Source: Alterluteimonas quercicellularis
Lineage (GTDB): Bacteria > Pseudomonadota > Gammaproteobacteria > Xanthomonadales > Xanthomonadaceae
Reading direction: 5' to 3'
DNA length: 64,000 nucleotides
NCBI RefSeq assembly: GCF_021191635.1
Contig: NZ_JAIWPR010000005.1
Span: 1-64,000 of the forward strand
Part shown: positions 18,328-26,964 of the stretch, piece by piece
How positions within the stretch are numbered: position 1 is the first letter of the stretch
How the letters are laid out: the number at the start of each line of letters is the position of its first letter
Notes under the pieces: generated by a model
What the model was told of the DNA's origin: nothing
What the model saw: only the letters and a program-made list of their open reading frames with translations
The model's database searches: none
Translations under genes and position numbers: made by a program

Positions 18328-18795
18328 TCACGGGATGAAGACGGTGTCGATCACCGCCTCGGAACTCGCGAAGACGCCGTCGCGATCGCGCGCGTGCGCG
18401 GTGACCTGGTAGATCTGGTCGGTACGTTCCGACTGGTCGCTCGGGTAGTCGAGTCCGCCCCAGGAGAAGCACAGGTCGAGCCGGCGGACGTGCGGCACCC
18501 TGTCGGTCCAGCCCGCGGCGTCGTGGGGCGTCGCGCAATCGGTCGGCGGCAGGTTGGTGGGCGGCAGGGTCCCGGCGCGCACCTGGTCGGCGAGCGCGAT
18601 CTCGTGCGTGCGCACCACGCCCTCCGCGTTCTGGAACGCCATGCTCGCGGCCTGGTAGTTCGCCGACATGCGTTCCTGCAGGCCGGCCACCTGCATGGCG
18701 ACCACGCCCAGCAGCGCCAGCAGCACGAGCATGATCAGCGCGACGTACAGCACGGCGCCGGTCTGCCGGCCGCGGGAACTCGGGGGTCGTCTCAT
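18328..18795 (-). CDS. pilX: Minor pilin PilX
   Basis: The 155-residue product has a short basic leader ending RQTG and then AVLYVALIMLVLLALLGVVA. It lacks Glu at +5, the hallmark of PilX and its GspK-like counterparts, which cap the pseudopilin tip. The following MQVAGLQERMSANYQAASMA and FQNAEGVVR match the PilX N-terminal domain. It lies between pilW (10 bp gap) and pilY1 (23 bp gap). With PilV, PilW and FimT it should form the priming complex that presents PilY1. Confidence 0.93.
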   Translation of the reverse strand: MRRPPSSRGRQTGAVLYVALIMLVLLALLGVVAMQVAGLQERMSANYQAASMAFQNAEGVVRTHEIALADQVRAGTLPPTNLPPTDCATPHDAAGWTDRVPHVRRLDLCFSWGGLDYPSDQSERTDQIYQVTAHARDRDGVFASSEAVIDTVFIP

Positions 18796-18805
18796 GGCGT
18801 GTCCC

Positions 18806-20029
18806 TCAGTTGCCGAACAGTCGGTTGCGCAGGGCGATCGCGTCCTCGTAGCTCGCCCGGTAGTAGCCGTCGTCCGACGGCGTCACCGTGAGCCCGAGCA
18901 GCGACAGCGGCGGAGCGACCCCGGTATCGCGCTGTTCCGCCGCGGCGCGCTCCGGGCTGCGCGCGACCACGCCGACCTGGATCATCCCGACGCGCCGCCA
19001 GGCGTTCTCGTCGCCGCCGCCGATCAGCGCACCGGCATGCGCGCTGCTGCCGATGTTGCCGGTGGGCCGGGTGAGCGCGTCCACGTTGCTGTCCTGGCCG
19101 AACAGCACCTGCAGCGATTCGATGCCCTCGACCAGTTCCTCGTTGTCGAAGGCCACGGCGCCGCCGACCAGCGTGTGGCGCAGGCGGTAGAGCGCGGGAT
19201 TGCCCTGCGCGTTGAGGCCGACGTAGTACACCACGCTGTCGGCGCGATGCAGCGTGGCCTGCCCATCGACGAACGGCTGCTCGGTCAGGCTGCGCAGGTT
19301 GCCGCCGCCGACGGGTACCGTGAGCGTGCCCGACGTCAGGTCGGCGGTGGCCCCGAAGACTGCGGCGGTCATGCAGTCGGCGATGCCGAAGATCGTGGGC
19401 GTGCCGACGCCCTCGGTCAGGCGTTCGGCATGCGAGGTATTGAAGGCCACGACGGCCGGCTCGCCGAGCGTCACCCCCGCCACGTGGGCGCCCGCCGGGG
19501 AGAAATGCCGCAGCACCAGGATGTCGCTGCCTGCGACCGGCTGCAGGAGTCGGGCGAACAGCGTGGCGGAGATGGCCGGCGCCCACTGGCCGCCGCTCGT
19601 CGCGACGGTCGGCGTGTCGCCGATCTGCAAGGTCTCGCCTGGCGAAGTGCCGGCCGCATTGTGGCCCTGGACCGGAATGTCGAACCGCAGGGCCTCGTCG
19701 GCCACGTGCTGGTACTGGCCGGTGAACTGGTGCTCGTCGGTGAGGAAGGTGGACACCAGCGCCGGCCGCGACGGCGTGACGTTGCCCGGCAGGAACCGCG
19801 CCTGGTCGTTGACGCAGCCGAAGTGCCCGCCCGCGCGCAGGTCGCGCTGCAGCATGTCCAGCGCGAAACGGCCGTTCTCCTGGGTGCGCGCCAGCCCGGT
19901 CGACAGCTGGTAGGCGGCGCGGGAGGCCGAGAAGACCTCGATCAGCCCCAGCACCAGCAGCAGGCCGACCACCAGCGCGACCATCAGCTCGATCAGGGTG
20001 AAGCCGCGCTGTGCGGACCGAACGCTCAT
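18806..20029 (-). CDS. pilW: Minor pilin PilW
   Basis: PilW (407 residues) starts at 20029, where ATG overlaps the pilV stop as ATGA. Its prepilin leader MSVRSAQRG is cut before FTLIELMVALVVGLLLVLGL, with Glu at +5. The large globular domain carries the PilW-type segment RTQENGRFALDMLQRDLRAG and HFGCVNDQARF. The protein is the largest of the minor pilins, as in other GspJ/PilW-like proteins. It works with PilV, PilX and FimT in priming assembly of the pilus and display of PilY1. Confidence 0.94.
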   Translation of the reverse strand: MSVRSAQRGFTLIELMVALVVGLLLVLGLIEVFSASRAAYQLSTGLARTQENGRFALDMLQRDLRAGGHFGCVNDQARFLPGNVTPSRPALVSTFLTDEHQFTGQYQHVADEALRFDIPVQGHNAAGTSPGETLQIGDTPTVATSGGQWAPAISATLFARLLQPVAGSDILVLRHFSPAGAHVAGVTLGEPAVVAFNTSHAERLTEGVGTPTIFGIADCMTAAVFGATADLTSGTLTVPVGGGNLRSLTEQPFVDGQATLHRADSVVYYVGLNAQGNPALYRLRHTLVGGAVAFDNEELVEGIESLQVLFGQDSNVDALTRPTGNIGSSAHAGALIGGGDENAWRRVGMIQVGVVARSPERAAAEQRDTGVAPPLSLLGLTVTPSDDGYYRASYEDAIALRNRLFGN

Positions 20030-20508
20030 AGCACCGTACTCAGTTCCACTTCGCCAGGGCCCAGGAGATCGCCCATCCCCTCCTCCGGCCACTCCAGCAC
20101 GACGCTCGCGACGCCCGTGCCCGCGTTGTAGCTCACCGCCGCTTCCGCGCCGGGCCCCAGCGCCTCGCGCACCTCGCACATCCAGCGCGCGCGGTTGGCC
20201 TCGGCATCGAGCGTCGCGTCGCTCGCGCAACCGCCGGCCGCCGTCACCGAGGCGAAGTCCGCCCGCGTCACCACGTACTGGGCCGCCTGGCTGCGGTTGC
20301 TGCGCATGACGTCCAGCACCGTGCCGGCCAGGTTGACCGCGCGGGTGCGCTGCTCGGCGCTCTTGGTGTAGCGCAGGTTGAGCGTCTGCATCAGCGCGAG
20401 GCCGAGCAGGCCGACCGCGAGTACCACCAGCGCGATCAGCACCTCGAGCAGGGTGAAGCCGCCCTGCCCCGGGCGTCCCGCGCGCCGGATGCGTCCGATC
20501 CGCTTCAT
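20026..20508 (-). CDS. pilV: Minor pilin PilV
   Basis: PilV (160 residues) begins at 20508, where the ATG overlaps the fimT stop as ATGA; an in-frame ATG three codons earlier is possible. The leader ends GRPGQGG and is followed by FTLLEVLIALVVLAVGLLGL with Glu at +5. The conserved helix continuation ALMQTLNLRYTKSAEQRTRA and LAGTVLDVMRSNR match GspI/PilV proteins. It is the second gene of the minor-pilin operon and overlaps both neighbours, so its synthesis should be coupled to theirs. Confidence 0.94.
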   Translation of the reverse strand: MKRIGRIRRAGRPGQGGFTLLEVLIALVVLAVGLLGLALMQTLNLRYTKSAEQRTRAVNLAGTVLDVMRSNRSQAAQYVVTRADFASVTAAGGCASDATLDAEANRARWMCEVREALGPGAEAAVSYNAGTGVASVVLEWPEEGMGDLLGPGEVELSTVL

Positions 20509-21041
20509 GGTGGGCATACCTCGCGCACGCTCTTGACCTGCCCCGCCAGGGTCATCGACACGATCCGCACGAACTCGCCGCCGGCCGGGCACTCCGTCGG
20601 CGTCAGCCTCCAGGTGACCGGCGGCGTGGCGCTCGCGGGCCGGCCGCGCGCGTCGAGGCCGATCCTGTCCACCGCGCCGTCGCCGCTGGACGCCTGGAGT
20701 TCGATCCCAGGCCGGCTGCCGACGTGCCGCACGATCGAATCGGCGTCCGCATCAAATCCCCCGACAGCGCCGCCGGGGCCGTCGGCCCAGACGATCCATC
20801 CGTCGGACCACTCGCCGTCGCAGGACTGCCCATCGGTGCTGGCGCACAGGCCGCCGCCGCGCGCGCTGCGCACCGCCTCGGTGCGGGCCAGCGCCAGGCT
20901 GGCCATCAGTTCGTTGGTGCTGCCGGCCAGCCGGTTGCTGCGGAACGTCGACTGGAAGCTCGGGAACGCGATCGCGGCCAGGATCGCCAGCACGGCGATC
21001 GTGACCAAAAGTTCCACCAGCGTGAATCCCCGGCTGCCCAT
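20505..21041 (-). CDS. fimT: GspH/FimT pseudopilin heading the pilus operon
   Basis: The 178-residue protein starts at 21041 with the very short leader MGSRG, then FTLVELLVTIAVLAILAAIA (Glu at +5). The C-terminal part (LASLALARTEAVRSAR-like helix, DGEWSDGWIVWADGPGG) is the GspH/FimT domain. It is the first gene of the operon fimT-pilV-pilW-pilX-pilY1-pilE. The promoter should lie in 21042-21292, which also contains a GTAG repeat at 21185-21207. In some relatives FimT binds DNA during natural transformation; whether this copy does is unknown. Confidence 0.93.
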   Translation of the reverse strand: MGSRGFTLVELLVTIAVLAILAAIAFPSFQSTFRSNRLAGSTNELMASLALARTEAVRSARGGGLCASTDGQSCDGEWSDGWIVWADGPGGAVGGFDADADSIVRHVGSRPGIELQASSGDGAVDRIGLDARGRPASATPPVTWRLTPTECPAGGEFVRIVSMTLAGQVKSVREVCPP

Positions 21042-21184
21042 CCCGGCTCCCGTGTCCCCCGCCCCCGGCCAGGAGCGCCCGGTGCAGCCTAGCGCGGACG
21101 GCTGCGGGCGCAATCGGCGCCGGACGGGCGGTCGCCCGGGGCGGATGCGCGGCCCCGTCCCGCCCTGGCAAGGCCCCGAAGACC

Positions 21185-21207
21185 GTAGGAGCGCGCTCGC
21201 GCGCGAC
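21185..21207 (+). repeat. GTAG palindromic repeat (REP)
   Basis: A full-length copy of the dispersed GTAGGAGCGCGCTCGCGCG... palindrome. It lies between ppnN and fimT, both on the minus strand. No inverted partner is visible nearby, so it is a solitary copy. Confidence 0.8.
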
Positions 21208-21292
21208 CGGCTTTCCACGAACCCCGGTGTCGCGCGATCCCACGAACGCAGGCCATGGCGCGGTCGGGGGCGCATGGCGCCCCGCCGTGCCC

Positions 21293-22678
21293 TCAGACCA
21301 CCACTTCGTAGCAGGGCCGGTACTGGCCGGAGATCTTCATCCGCCGCTGCTCGACGAAGGCCTGCAGCAGCGCGTCCAGCGCGCGCATGAAGTCGGGATC
21401 GCCGTGGATCTGGAACGGCCCGTACTCCTCGACGCGGCGCATGCCGTCCTCCTTGACGTTGCCCGCGACGATGCCGGAGAACGCGCGGCGCAGGTCCGCG
21501 GCCAGCGCGTGCGGCTTGCGCCCGTGGTGCAGGTCCAGGGCCGCCATCGCCTCGTGGGTGGGCACGAACGGCTGCTGGAAGTCCAGCGGGATGCGCATCG
21601 ACCAGTTGAAGTAGAAGGAATCCTTCTGCTCGATGCGGTGCTCGCGCACGCGCTTGATGCCCTCGGCCATCCGCCGCGCCACGCGCGCCGGATCGGCGAC
21701 GATGATCTCGTAGCGCGAGGTGGCCGCCTCGCCCAGGGTCAGGCGCAGGAACTGGTCGATCTGCTCGAAGTACGGCGCCGAGGCCGTGGGGCCGGTCAGG
21801 ATCAGCGGGAACGGCACCCCGGCGTTCTCCTCGCGCAGCAGCAGCCCGAGCAGGTAGAGGATCTCCTCGGCCGTGCCGACGCCGCCCGGGAACACGATGA
21901 TGCCGTGGCCGAGCCGGACGAAGGCCTCCAGGCGCTTCTCGATGTCCGGCATGATCACCAGGTGGTTGACGATCGGGTTGGGCGATTCCGCCGCGATGAT
22001 CCCCGGCTCGGTGATGCCGATGTAGCGCGAGCGGTAGCGCCGCTGCTTGGCGTGGGCCACGTTGGCGCCCTTCATCGGGCCCTTCATCGCGCCCGGGCCG
22101 CAGCCGGTGCAGATGTCGAAGCCGCGCAGGCCCAGCTCGTAGCCGACCAGCTTGGTGTAGTCGTACTCGTCGCGGTTGATCGAGTGGCCGCCCCAGCACA
22201 CCACCAGGTTGGGGTCGGCGGGCTGCAGCAGGCGCGCGTTGCGCAGCAGGCCGAAGATCTCGTTGGTGATGCCCTCCGAGTCCTCGGCCGCGCCCTCGCC
22301 GGCGTCGAACTCGATCGCGCGGTAGGCCAGGTCGCGCACCACCGCGAACAGCAGCTCGGCGATGCCGCGGATGATCTCGCCGTCGACGAAGGCCATCGCC
22401 GGGGCGTGGATCAGGTCGATACGGACCCCGCGGTCCTGCTGCAGCACCTGGATGTCGAAGCTCGGATACAGCTCTTGCGCGGCGCGCGGATCGTCGCTGG
22501 CGCTGCCGCTGGTCAGGACCGCCAGCGCGCAGCGCCTCAGCAGGTCGTGCATGCCGCCGCTGGAGGCGTCCTTGAGCCGGGCCACCTCTTCGCGGGACAG
22601 CACGTCCAGCCCGCCGCGCGGGTAGATGCGCGCGTTCACCACCGGCATCGTGCTCGATGCCTCGATCCGTTCTGCCAT
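21293..22678 (-). CDS. ppnN: Nucleotide 5'-monophosphate nucleosidase PpnN (LOG-like)
   Basis: The 461-residue product matches PpnN (formerly YgdH), which splits purine and pyrimidine 5'-monophosphates into base and ribose 5-phosphate and in E. coli is stimulated by ppGpp. The central Rossmann domain has the LOG-family signature PGGVGTAEEI, preceded by VVCWGGHSINRDEYDYTK and CTGCGPGAMKGPMKGA. The N-terminal (about 1-140) and C-terminal (about 360-461) extensions that distinguish PpnN from short LOG proteins are present. The start MAERIEASS at 22678 is preferred because AGAAGAAG precedes it. It stands alone between a terminator and the pilus operon. Confidence 0.94.
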   Translation of the reverse strand: MAERIEASSTMPVVNARIYPRGGLDVLSREEVARLKDASSGGMHDLLRRCALAVLTSGSASDDPRAAQELYPSFDIQVLQQDRGVRIDLIHAPAMAFVDGEIIRGIAELLFAVVRDLAYRAIEFDAGEGAAEDSEGITNEIFGLLRNARLLQPADPNLVVCWGGHSINRDEYDYTKLVGYELGLRGFDICTGCGPGAMKGPMKGANVAHAKQRRYRSRYIGITEPGIIAAESPNPIVNHLVIMPDIEKRLEAFVRLGHGIIVFPGGVGTAEEILYLLGLLLREENAGVPFPLILTGPTASAPYFEQIDQFLRLTLGEAATSRYEIIVADPARVARRMAEGIKRVREHRIEQKDSFYFNWSMRIPLDFQQPFVPTHEAMAALDLHHGRKPHALAADLRRAFSGIVAGNVKEDGMRRVEEYGPFQIHGDPDFMRALDALLQAFVEQRRMKISGQYRPCYEVVV

Positions 22679-22733
22679 CTGTATCTTCTTCTCTAGTCGT
22701 CTGAGCGGGCGAACTGTAGCGCAGCATTCCGTC

Positions 22734-22763
22734 CAAAAGAAACGGCCGGGCAAGCCCGGCCGC
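22734..22763 (-). terminator. Terminator of the AT-rich ORFan gene
   Basis: Read on the minus strand, CGGCCGGGC-TT-GCCCGGCCG (9-bp perfect stem, 22743-22762) is followed by TTTCTTTT. It lies 18 bp beyond the stop of the gene at 22781-23242 and just before ppnN on the same strand. Confidence 0.8.
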
Positions 22764-22780
22764 TCGATGAGCAATAGTGA

Positions 22781-23242
22781 CTAACTCGTGTAACACTCGA
22801 AATTAAGCCCCACCGACCCCCATGGCCCATCGGGAAGACCCTCATCTATAGGATGAGTCCACAGGGGGTCTTCCACGTTAAATTCTTCGCTCCCATACGG
22901 CTCGTTAACCCCGCTGCTATATACAAACCTATAGTAACCAGGAGTCATGTAGATCTTCATCTCAGGACTGATCTGCTGCACAAAGGCTATATTAGCCAGT
23001 GCCCGCCTCTCAGCCATGGTCGTTAAATCACAACGAAGATACACATGGACGTCGGGAACGATAACAGGCCCCGTGGGCTCGCGCCCACAATGGTAGGGAT
23101 CATAGCGACATGGGCATCCGCCATCCAACCAGCACCTGATGTTCTGATCCATCGGTGGAAGCTGAGCACTAACCTTTGAACTCCATGAAGCCGCTACCGA
23201 GATCGATACCATAAAAAGAAACTTGAATACATATAGTCTCAC
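22781..23242 (-). CDS. Unrecognised secreted Cys-rich protein in an AT-rich island
   Basis: I do not recognise this 153-residue protein. It has a credible Sec signal peptide (MRLYVFKFLFMVSISVAASW...KVSA) and a mature part with six cysteines (CWLDGGCPCRYDPYHCG, YLRCDLT, FECYTS), so disulfides in the periplasm or outside are likely. GTG at 23242 is used because AAGGGGAG lies 5 nt upstream; another GTG two codons earlier overlaps that site. The gene is far less GC-rich than the rest of the window (25 of 60 in 22921-22980), and its codon use is correspondingly different, which points to horizontal origin. It has its own terminator. No mobile element, toxin or immunity partner is visible beside it. 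Confidence 0.7.
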   Translation of the reverse strand: MRLYVFKFLFMVSISVAASWSSKVSAQLPPMDQNIRCWLDGGCPCRYDPYHCGREPTGPVIVPDVHVYLRCDLTTMAERRALANIAFVQQISPEMKIYMTPGYYRFVYSSGVNEPYGSEEFNVEDPLWTHPIDEGLPDGPWGSVGLNFECYTS

Positions 23243-23248
23243 AGTCAC

Positions 23249-23401
23249 TCCCCTTCAGGCTGCGCCGTGCGCCAACCGCTCTGTTGGCAGAACGATCTTA
23301 ACGCCACCTACCTAGAACCAATTGTGCCCCTTGTCGCAAACTAATATTTTCTAACGCAGCGCATCGAGTGCTTTTTAAGAAAGAAAGATACGCAACAAAT
23401 T
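23249..23401. other. AT-rich non-coding stretch upstream of the ORFan gene
   Basis: This stretch holds no credible ORF and is strikingly AT-rich for the window (21 G+C of 60 in 23341-23400). It should contain the promoter of the minus-strand gene at 23242. No terminal repeats or integrase remnants are visible. Confidence 0.5.
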
Positions 23402-23436
23402 AAAAAAATGGCCGGGATACCCCGGCCATTTTTATG
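23402..23436 (-). terminator. Bidirectional terminator after the Oar-like receptor
   Basis: The stem AAAATGGCCGGG / CCCGGCCATTTT has a 4-nt loop (ATAC) and is flanked by a run of seven A on one side and five T on the other. It therefore works on either strand. It lies 16 bp beyond the receptor stop at 23452. Confidence 0.88.
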
Positions 23437-23451
23437 CAACCACAAGCGAGA

Positions 23452-26400
23452 TCAGAATTTGTAGCGGAAGCCCACCTGCAATGCCCAGCGCGACTGGCCG
23501 CGGTCGTCGTACAGGACCGGCGACCAGACGCGGTTGGGGTCGAAGTTGTAGACGTACTTGCCATCCTGGACGCCGGCGAAAGTCACCGCACGCAGGTCGC
23601 TGTACGGGGACTGGTCGACGATCTGCCCCCAGTCCTTGTTGAGCAGGTTGCCCACGTTCATGACGTCCAGCCAGATCTCGCTCTTGTGGCCGTCGAAGAA
23701 GCCGGGCAGTTCCTGGCTGATGCGCAGGTCGAAGGTGTTGATCCAGCCCGAGCGGCTCGCGTTGCGCTCGGCCGCACCGCCCGCGTACCGCTGCAGATCG
23801 GGATGGCCGGACAGCCACTCGAAGAAGGCCTGCTCCATCGCCGCGCCACCGGTGAACACCACGTCGCCCGGGCCGGTGGGAATGTAGAGCAGATCGTTCG
23901 TGTAGCCGTCGCCGTTCGCATCGTTGAGGAACCGCCAGCTGTGCGGACGTCCGCTACGCCCTTCGTAGACCAGGGTGAAGTTGGTGTTGTAGTCGCCGAA
24001 GAACGCCTTTTCGAAGGTCAGCGTGCCGATCACGCGGTCGCGGATCTCGTAGTTGGAGCGCGCGGCCACGTCCTCGTTGGGATCGAAGATCGCCTTGTTG
24101 CTCCAGTTGGAGATCGCGCGCGAGGACGTCAGCGGGCTCACCTCGGTGGCGCGGGTATAGGTGTAGCCCAGCGACCAGGCCCAGTTCTCGATCAGCGGCT
24201 TGCTCAGGCTGAAGGTGAACTGCTGGCCACTGCCCTTGTCGGTGTTCTTCATCAGGATGACACCGTCGTTGTGCCATCCGGTGACGTTCTCGTAACCCGG
24301 CAGTGTGTCTGCGGTACCCGCCACGCCCGTGTTGCCGTTGGCGCGCCGGCCAGTTCCCGCCGCGATGTTGCTCCAGTAAAGCGGACGCCCGTCAGGCCCG
24401 TAGCCGGTGGGCGTGCCCAGGTCCAGGCGCTCGAAGTGCAGCGCGTCCTTGACACGGGTGAACAGCGCCTCGGCGGACGCCACGATGCCGTACCACGGCA
24501 GTTCGTGGTCGAAGGCGAGGTTGGCTTTCCACACGGAGGGCTGCTGGATGCCGTCCTCCATCAGGTTGACCATCATCTGGTAGCCCGCGGCCGGCGCCGG
24601 CGTGGTCGGGTTGTCCGGGTCCGGCACGAACGGCAACGACGCCCAGATCGCATCGCGCTGATCGACCGGCACGTTCTCCATCAGCTGGTTGTAGCCGATC
24701 AGGCCAAAGCCGCTGTTCTGGTAGGAGTTGCCCACCCACACGTTGGCGGCCGCGCCCTGGAACAGGCCCACGCCGCCGCGCAGCTGGGTCGGACGGTCGC
24801 TGTCGAAGGTGTAGTTGAAGCCGAAGCGCGGCTGCCACAGCTTGGCGTCGAGCACGTTGCGATTGTCGAGCCCGTAGATTTCCTGCACCAGCAGGTTATG
24901 GTCGGCGACGTCGTCCAGGTCCGGAATGTCGACGCGCAGGCCGAACATCAGGCTCAGGTTGTAGTTCACCGCCCAGGTGTCCTGCACGAACAGGCCCAGG
25001 TTCTTGTGCTCGTAGTTCATCGCCACGCTGTCGAGGCCACGGCCCGGCACCGGAGCGTTGAGGGTGTACTGCCAGTACTCGCCATCGCGGAAATGGTCGA
25101 GGCTGGCGAACTGGTACGAGCCCCAGATGTTCTGGGCGTACAGGTTGTAGACGTCGTTGCGCTCCCAGTCGAAGCCGAACTTGACCGTGTGGTCACCGGC
25201 GTACCAGGTTGCGGCGCCGAACAGCGTGTCGGTGGTGGTCTCGACCTGGTTGCCGTGGCGGAACTCGTCGGTACCGAAGTTCAGGTACGGCGACGACGGC
25301 TCGTCCGGGCGGTTCTCGGGGCCGAAGCCGATCGACATCTGCGGCAGGCGCGCGTAGACCGAGCTGAGCGAGTCGTAGTTGCGGCGCGAGCCCTTGAACT
25401 CGGTGGAGAAGTTCGGCGACCAGTCGCTGAAGAACTGCACCGAGTGGCTGTCGAAGGTCTTGGTGATGTCGTACCAGCGGCTGTTGAGGCTGAGCGAGTT
25501 CTCGCCCGAGCCGGCCAGCACCGGGTCGACCTGCTCGGTCTCGGAGTAGCGGTAGGACAGGCGGTGGTTGTCGCTGATGTTCCAGTCGAACTTGACCGCC
25601 TTCTCCTCGAGCTCGGTCTTGATGCCGTCCGGGGTCTCGAGCGAGCCGATGTCGATGCCGTAGACGTCGCGCGCGATCTGCTGCGCCTGGGCGATCTCCT
25701 CCTGGGTGATGCCGACGATGTTCGAGGCGCTGGAGCCGATCGGGCCGAAGCTGGGCGACGGCGAGTTGCGGGTGAACTTCTCGTAGTTGGCGAAGAAGAA
25801 CAGCCGGTCCTTGACGATCGGGCCGCCGAAGGTCAGGCCGTAGGTCTCCTCGTCCTCGAAGCCGGAGAACGGCGAGCCGTCCTCGTTGTCGCGCACCCAG
25901 TCCTGGTCGCGGTAGACGTAGTAGACCGAGCCGCTGAAGTTGTTGGTGCCCGACTTGGTCACCGCGTCGATCACCGCGCCGGTGGCGCCGGTGATGGTGG
26001 TGTCGTAGTTGGACAGGTCGACGTTGATCGCCTCGATCGCGTCCATCGACACCGGCTGGCGCAGCAGCGGGAAGTTGCTGGCCTCGAGGCCGAAGGTGTC
26101 GCTGGTGTTGACGCCGTCGATGCGGATGGCGTTGTAGCGCGGGTTCTGGCCGCCGGCGCTGATCTCCAGCCGGCCCTTGTCGGTCTGGGCGACGCGCGGG
26201 TCGAGGCGGACGAAGTCCTGCAGGTTGCGCTGGATGGTCGGCAGCGCCTCGATCTGCTCGAGGCCGAGGTTGGTGCCCGCGCCCATCTTGGCGGAACTGA
26301 AGACCTCCGAGCCGGCGGTCGCGGTGGCGTAGACGGTGCCCAGGGTGGTCATGTCGCCGCTGAGCTGGGCGTCGACCTGGCCGGTCTGGTTCAGCGAGAG

Positions 26401-26706
26401 GTAGACGTCGTCGCGGGTCGAGGTGCCGGCGCCGGCCTTGTTGATGGTGACGGTGTAGGGACCGCCCACGCGCAGGCCGCGCGCGTTGTAGCGGCCGCTG
26501 GCGTCGGTGGTGGCGCGGCTGACCGTGCCCGACTCGACGTGGACGATGGTGACTTCCGCACCGGAGACCGGCTGCCCGTCGTTGCCCATGACGGTACCGG
26601 CGAGACCGGAGGACGTGGTGCTCTGCGCGAACGCGGGCGCGGCGGCCAGGGCCGCGATCAGGCCGAGCGACAACCGGGAAAGGCGGACGCGATGCTTGGG
26701 AGTCAT
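23452..26706 (-). CDS. TonB-dependent receptor, Oar-like (carboxypeptidase-regulatory-like N-domain)
   Basis: The 1084-residue product is an Oar-type outer-membrane transporter. A signal peptide covers residues 1-27 (ending AFAQ). A carboxypeptidase-regulatory-like domain follows at about 35-110 (LAGTVMGNDGQPVSGAEVTI, DASGRYNARGLRVGG). The plug comes next (SGGQNPRYNAIRIDGVNTSD, GATGAVIDAVTKSGTNNFSG) and then a large barrel ending WALQVGFRYKF. Oar proteins in Myxococcus and relatives are linked to development and to protease or outer-membrane-vesicle transport; in xanthomonads their ligands are mostly unknown. It is a single-gene unit with its own terminator. Upstream, 26707-26964 (258 bp) contains only AT-rich promoter-like patches such as GGTTAACAACAGATTAAC. 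Confidence 0.93.
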   Translation of the reverse strand: MTPKHRVRLSRLSLGLIAALAAAPAFAQSTTSSGLAGTVMGNDGQPVSGAEVTIVHVESGTVSRATTDASGRYNARGLRVGGPYTVTINKAGAGTSTRDDVYLSLNQTGQVDAQLSGDMTTLGTVYATATAGSEVFSSAKMGAGTNLGLEQIEALPTIQRNLQDFVRLDPRVAQTDKGRLEISAGGQNPRYNAIRIDGVNTSDTFGLEASNFPLLRQPVSMDAIEAINVDLSNYDTTITGATGAVIDAVTKSGTNNFSGSVYYVYRDQDWVRDNEDGSPFSGFEDEETYGLTFGGPIVKDRLFFFANYEKFTRNSPSPSFGPIGSSASNIVGITQEEIAQAQQIARDVYGIDIGSLETPDGIKTELEEKAVKFDWNISDNHRLSYRYSETEQVDPVLAGSGENSLSLNSRWYDITKTFDSHSVQFFSDWSPNFSTEFKGSRRNYDSLSSVYARLPQMSIGFGPENRPDEPSSPYLNFGTDEFRHGNQVETTTDTLFGAATWYAGDHTVKFGFDWERNDVYNLYAQNIWGSYQFASLDHFRDGEYWQYTLNAPVPGRGLDSVAMNYEHKNLGLFVQDTWAVNYNLSLMFGLRVDIPDLDDVADHNLLVQEIYGLDNRNVLDAKLWQPRFGFNYTFDSDRPTQLRGGVGLFQGAAANVWVGNSYQNSGFGLIGYNQLMENVPVDQRDAIWASLPFVPDPDNPTTPAPAAGYQMMVNLMEDGIQQPSVWKANLAFDHELPWYGIVASAEALFTRVKDALHFERLDLGTPTGYGPDGRPLYWSNIAAGTGRRANGNTGVAGTADTLPGYENVTGWHNDGVILMKNTDKGSGQQFTFSLSKPLIENWAWSLGYTYTRATEVSPLTSSRAISNWSNKAIFDPNEDVAARSNYEIRDRVIGTLTFEKAFFGDYNTNFTLVYEGRSGRPHSWRFLNDANGDGYTNDLLYIPTGPGDVVFTGGAAMEQAFFEWLSGHPDLQRYAGGAAERNASRSGWINTFDLRISQELPGFFDGHKSEIWLDVMNVGNLLNKDWGQIVDQSPYSDLRAVTFAGVQDGKYVYNFDPNRVWSPVLYDDRGQSRWALQVGFRYKF

Positions 26707-26964
26707 GGTGTTGGGCCTCGGAGATGCTGGGAAAGACGGGACCGCTCGCGCAGGAACTCGCGGACGGGCAGACGAATGCGGTGTTGTGGAGGATTCCCCT
26801 GTACGCCGCGACGGCTTCGCCCCGCTGCGGTTAACAACAGATTAACATGGTAGACGGCCCAGATGACAGCGCGATGACGCCTGCGGGCGTGCGCAAACCA
26901 CTGACTTCGCTTGGGTTTTGCGGCCGGATCGAGAAAGGACCGCTAAGTCCTTGTCACACCGTCA

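Noticed and set aside
13028-18412. 1794-codon plus-strand frame antisense to pilY1
   Set aside because: Its composition is dominated by Ala, Arg, Val, Gly and His without recognisable segments. It is the antisense of a clear PilY1 gene.
23434-26853. 1139-codon plus-strand frame antisense to the Oar-like receptor
   Set aside because: Low-complexity antisense frame; the minus-strand receptor has signal peptide, plug and barrel.
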